From Phaffia rhodozyma (Eukaryota > Basidiomycota > Tremellomycetes > Cystofilobasidiales > Mrakiaceae): a stretch of 64,000 bases of DNA. Location: positions 372,001-436,000 of the forward strand of contig JACGZH010000010.1 in NCBI GenBank assembly GCA_014706385.1. The letters run 5' to 3'. This document shows, piece after piece, positions 62,142-64,000 of this stretch (within the stretch, counting starts at the first letter, position 1; each line of letters opens with the position of its first letter). Both the position numbers and the translations under genes were made by a program. The notes beneath the pieces are model-generated. The model was not told where the DNA came from, ran no database searches, and saw nothing but the letters and a program-made list of their open reading frames with translations.

Positions 62142-64000
62142 ATGTCCGCTGTTGCACTTCCTGCTGGATGGTCTGAAGAGAGGCAAGTCCTAAATATTCC
62201 CATCTCTGTCTCGTTCGTTTGTATGATACGTGTCGCCTTCGTCCCTTTTTTCTCCTAGGTCTTTTTTGTTTTCTTTCGTATCTTCGCTTTCTCTTCCTGT
62301 TGTTCTCCAAATCTTCTAGATTGTATCTGTTCCGCCCTTCCTTGTGTTCTGCTTTCGTTCGGGTCCAAACCTTAATCACAGCAACATCTGCTAGGGATTT
62401 TTTTCCTCTTGGGTTCCATCAGTAATTCAACAAGAAACTGATGTCTGTCTTGGTGTGATGTCTACAGGACCGACGATGGGACACCTTATTACATCAGTCA
62501 GCTTTTATCTTTCTATTGGTCTTCTCTCTAACCAGTATACTTACCTTTCTGTCGATGCATCTTCCGTCTTCTTTTCTCTTCCTTTTCTTTCCTTAGGTCC
62601 CCAAGGCCAATCTCAATGGGATCCTCCCGCTTTCGAGCCTGCGGTCATTCAACCCGGCTTTCAGCAACAGAAATACCCTCAAGCCCCTGCGCAGAACACA
62701 AACACCAAACGACGACAGTATGCTTCGGAGCAGGCCCAGGCGTACATTCAACCGACTGGAGGAGATCCGTCTCTGGGACCTGTTTCTGGGTCGGCGGGAG
62801 GAGACCAGCTTTACACCCCTGGATTCGGGGTTGAGTCAGCGACTGGAGCGGCAGCAGGGCAGGCGTACTATGATCCGGCAGCAGCAGGAGGGGGACAGGG
62901 CTATGGTCAACAGGGAGCCGGTCAGTCGGGTGCAGGATGGGCACAGGGAGGTGCAGGACCAGGTGTAGGGCAACTGGCAAATCAGTTTGGAAATATGGGG
63001 ATTGCTTCAGAATTGAAGGTCGGTCTCGCTCTCCTCTTCTACATCTTTTCTTTTCTTGCTTGTTCCCTTCCTCCTATCTCTCTGCAGGGGTACAGGAGAC
63101 TATGTTGGTATAAATACTTCTGATTTATCATGAGAGTGCTGACATTGTGTTATCGTGTTCTCTGGATCATCTATAGTACCCTCTTGAAACAGTCAATTTG
63201 GTTGGCCTCAGGCCCGATGTGACTAATATCGAAGAAGCTCCCCCTGCTATTCGATTGCCTCCAGGAGCCAGTTTGACTCCTAGCCCTGATGCAATCCCTG
63301 ACTATTCATACATGCGATCTACCTTGAACGCGGTCCCTACAACTAACAGCTTGCTCAATAAGAGCAAACTTCCATTCGCTCTCGTCATCTCCCCGCATCG
63401 AAGCTTGAAGGAACACGATGTGAGTTCATTTTCTCCTCTGTTTTGAAGGTCTCTTCCATCTCATCCGCGGCCGATCTATCAGGTCTTTCTGGCTAGGACA
63501 AGCTACTCACGTACATATTCTTTGTTTACGGATAAATCTAGCCTCGAATTCCCGTCGTGAAGGATACGGTGATTGCCCGGTGTCGACGATGCCGAGCTTA
63601 TATTCATCCATATGTGACTTATATCGAGGGTGGACACCGATGGAAGTGCCCGCTTTGCAACCTGTCTAATGAAGTACCTCAGCAGTTTGACTATGACGAG
63701 AAGAAGAATGAGAACGTCGATCGATGGGCGAGGAAGGAGCTTAACTACAGCGTGGTCGACTTCGTGGCTCCAACGGAGTACATGGTAAGTTTGAATTCAT
63801 GGTCACTTAATGGCCAACTCTATCAATCCAAATCCAATTACTGAATTTCAGGAATGAATACAGGTCCGAGCGCCTCAACCTCCTTGTTACGTCTTCTTAA
63901 TCGACGTTTCTGCCAACGCTGTTAAATCTGGTGCGCGTCAATTCTTTTTGCAGCCTATATGCCTTGTATCAGTGTTACTCACTCAGAAGGAACGGAATGG
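62142..64000 (+). CDS. SEC24: COPII cargo-binding coat subunit Sec24, 3' partial, with an N-terminal WW-like domain
   Basis: Selects cargo for ER export in the COPII coat. The first exon 62142-62182 ([13 protein letters not shown]) joins through a GC-AG intron (62183-62467) to [10 protein letters not shown] and then [15 protein letters not shown]. Together this forms a WW-like domain with both tryptophans and the final Pro. A Gly/Gln/Ala-rich disordered part follows. The core then begins [20 protein letters not shown], with [14 protein letters not shown] and the zinc finger [20 protein letters not shown] followed by [13 protein letters not shown], then DFVAPTEYM and the trunk start [20 protein letters not shown]. 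Phase analysis indicates a 12-nt exon (63096-63107) before YPLETV. The gene runs off the right edge. Confidence 0.92.

Overview
The window is a gene-dense piece of a fungal nuclear chromosome, almost certainly from a basidiomycete yeast. Nearly every gene is cut by many short introns (about 40-100 nt), introns have GT-AG or sometimes GC-AG ends, promoters and 5' leaders are CT-rich, and the reconstructed proteins have a Tremellomycete/Cryptococcus-like flavour. The extreme number of microexons suggests an intron-rich lineage such as the Cystofilobasidiales (Phaffia/Xanthophyllomyces type), but that placement is inference. All gene models were assembled by hand from splice sites, reading phase and recalled family signatures; no search was run.

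Layout: (1) 1-3440, APL2, the AP-1 clathrin adaptor beta subunit, cut by the left edge. (2) 7838-21910, a regulatory neighbourhood with a WOPR-domain (Gti1/Pac2/Wor1 family) factor, a long disordered protein of unknown function on the minus strand, a small PPIL3-type cyclophilin and an APSES/KilA-N-type DNA-binding protein, separated by unusually long non-coding stretches. (3) 22512-29838 minus strand, the Dsc1/Tul1 transmembrane RING ubiquitin ligase and RLI1 (ABCE1). (4) 30264-46590, an arginyl-tRNA synthetase divergent from RLI1, an Uls1/Rad16-type SNF2 translocase divergent from a Mn-superoxide dismutase, and RAI1 divergent from DIM1. (5) 46774-49571, a mobile element carrying a Fanzor gene, the eukaryotic relative of TnpB RNA-guided nucleases. 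(6) 50350-59258, a tandem coronin-7-like protein and a PTR2 peptide transporter, followed by a decayed second copy of the Fanzor 3' end at 59438. (7) 60280-64000, ribosomal protein L39 and the COPII coat gene SEC24, cut by the right edge.

The most notable item is the Fanzor locus. A seven-exon minus-strand model with consistent phases shows an N-terminal zinc knuckle, the RuvC-I GLDPGR motif, a C-terminal zinc finger and the RuvC-III motif NKDVNASRN. The same 3' end recurs 12.7 kb away. Both copies keep a nested hairpin just after the stop codon, the expected place for an omega-RNA scaffold. The larger copy has an in-frame TAG between the first two zinc-finger cysteines, so it may be recently inactivated.

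Functional grouping: vesicle coats (APL2, SEC24), Golgi/endosomal protein quality control (DSC1), translation and ribosome biogenesis (RLI1, ArgRS, RAI1, DIM1, RPL39), actin (coronin), nutrient uptake (PTR2), genome maintenance (SNF2) and developmental transcription control (WOPR, APSES). Other points of interest are 4-20 nt microexons in six or more genes, three GC-AG introns, an ArgRS with an acidic-free mitochondrial-like presequence lacking an in-frame AUG, tandem SUMO-interacting motifs in the SNF2 protein, and a WW domain at the start of Sec24.
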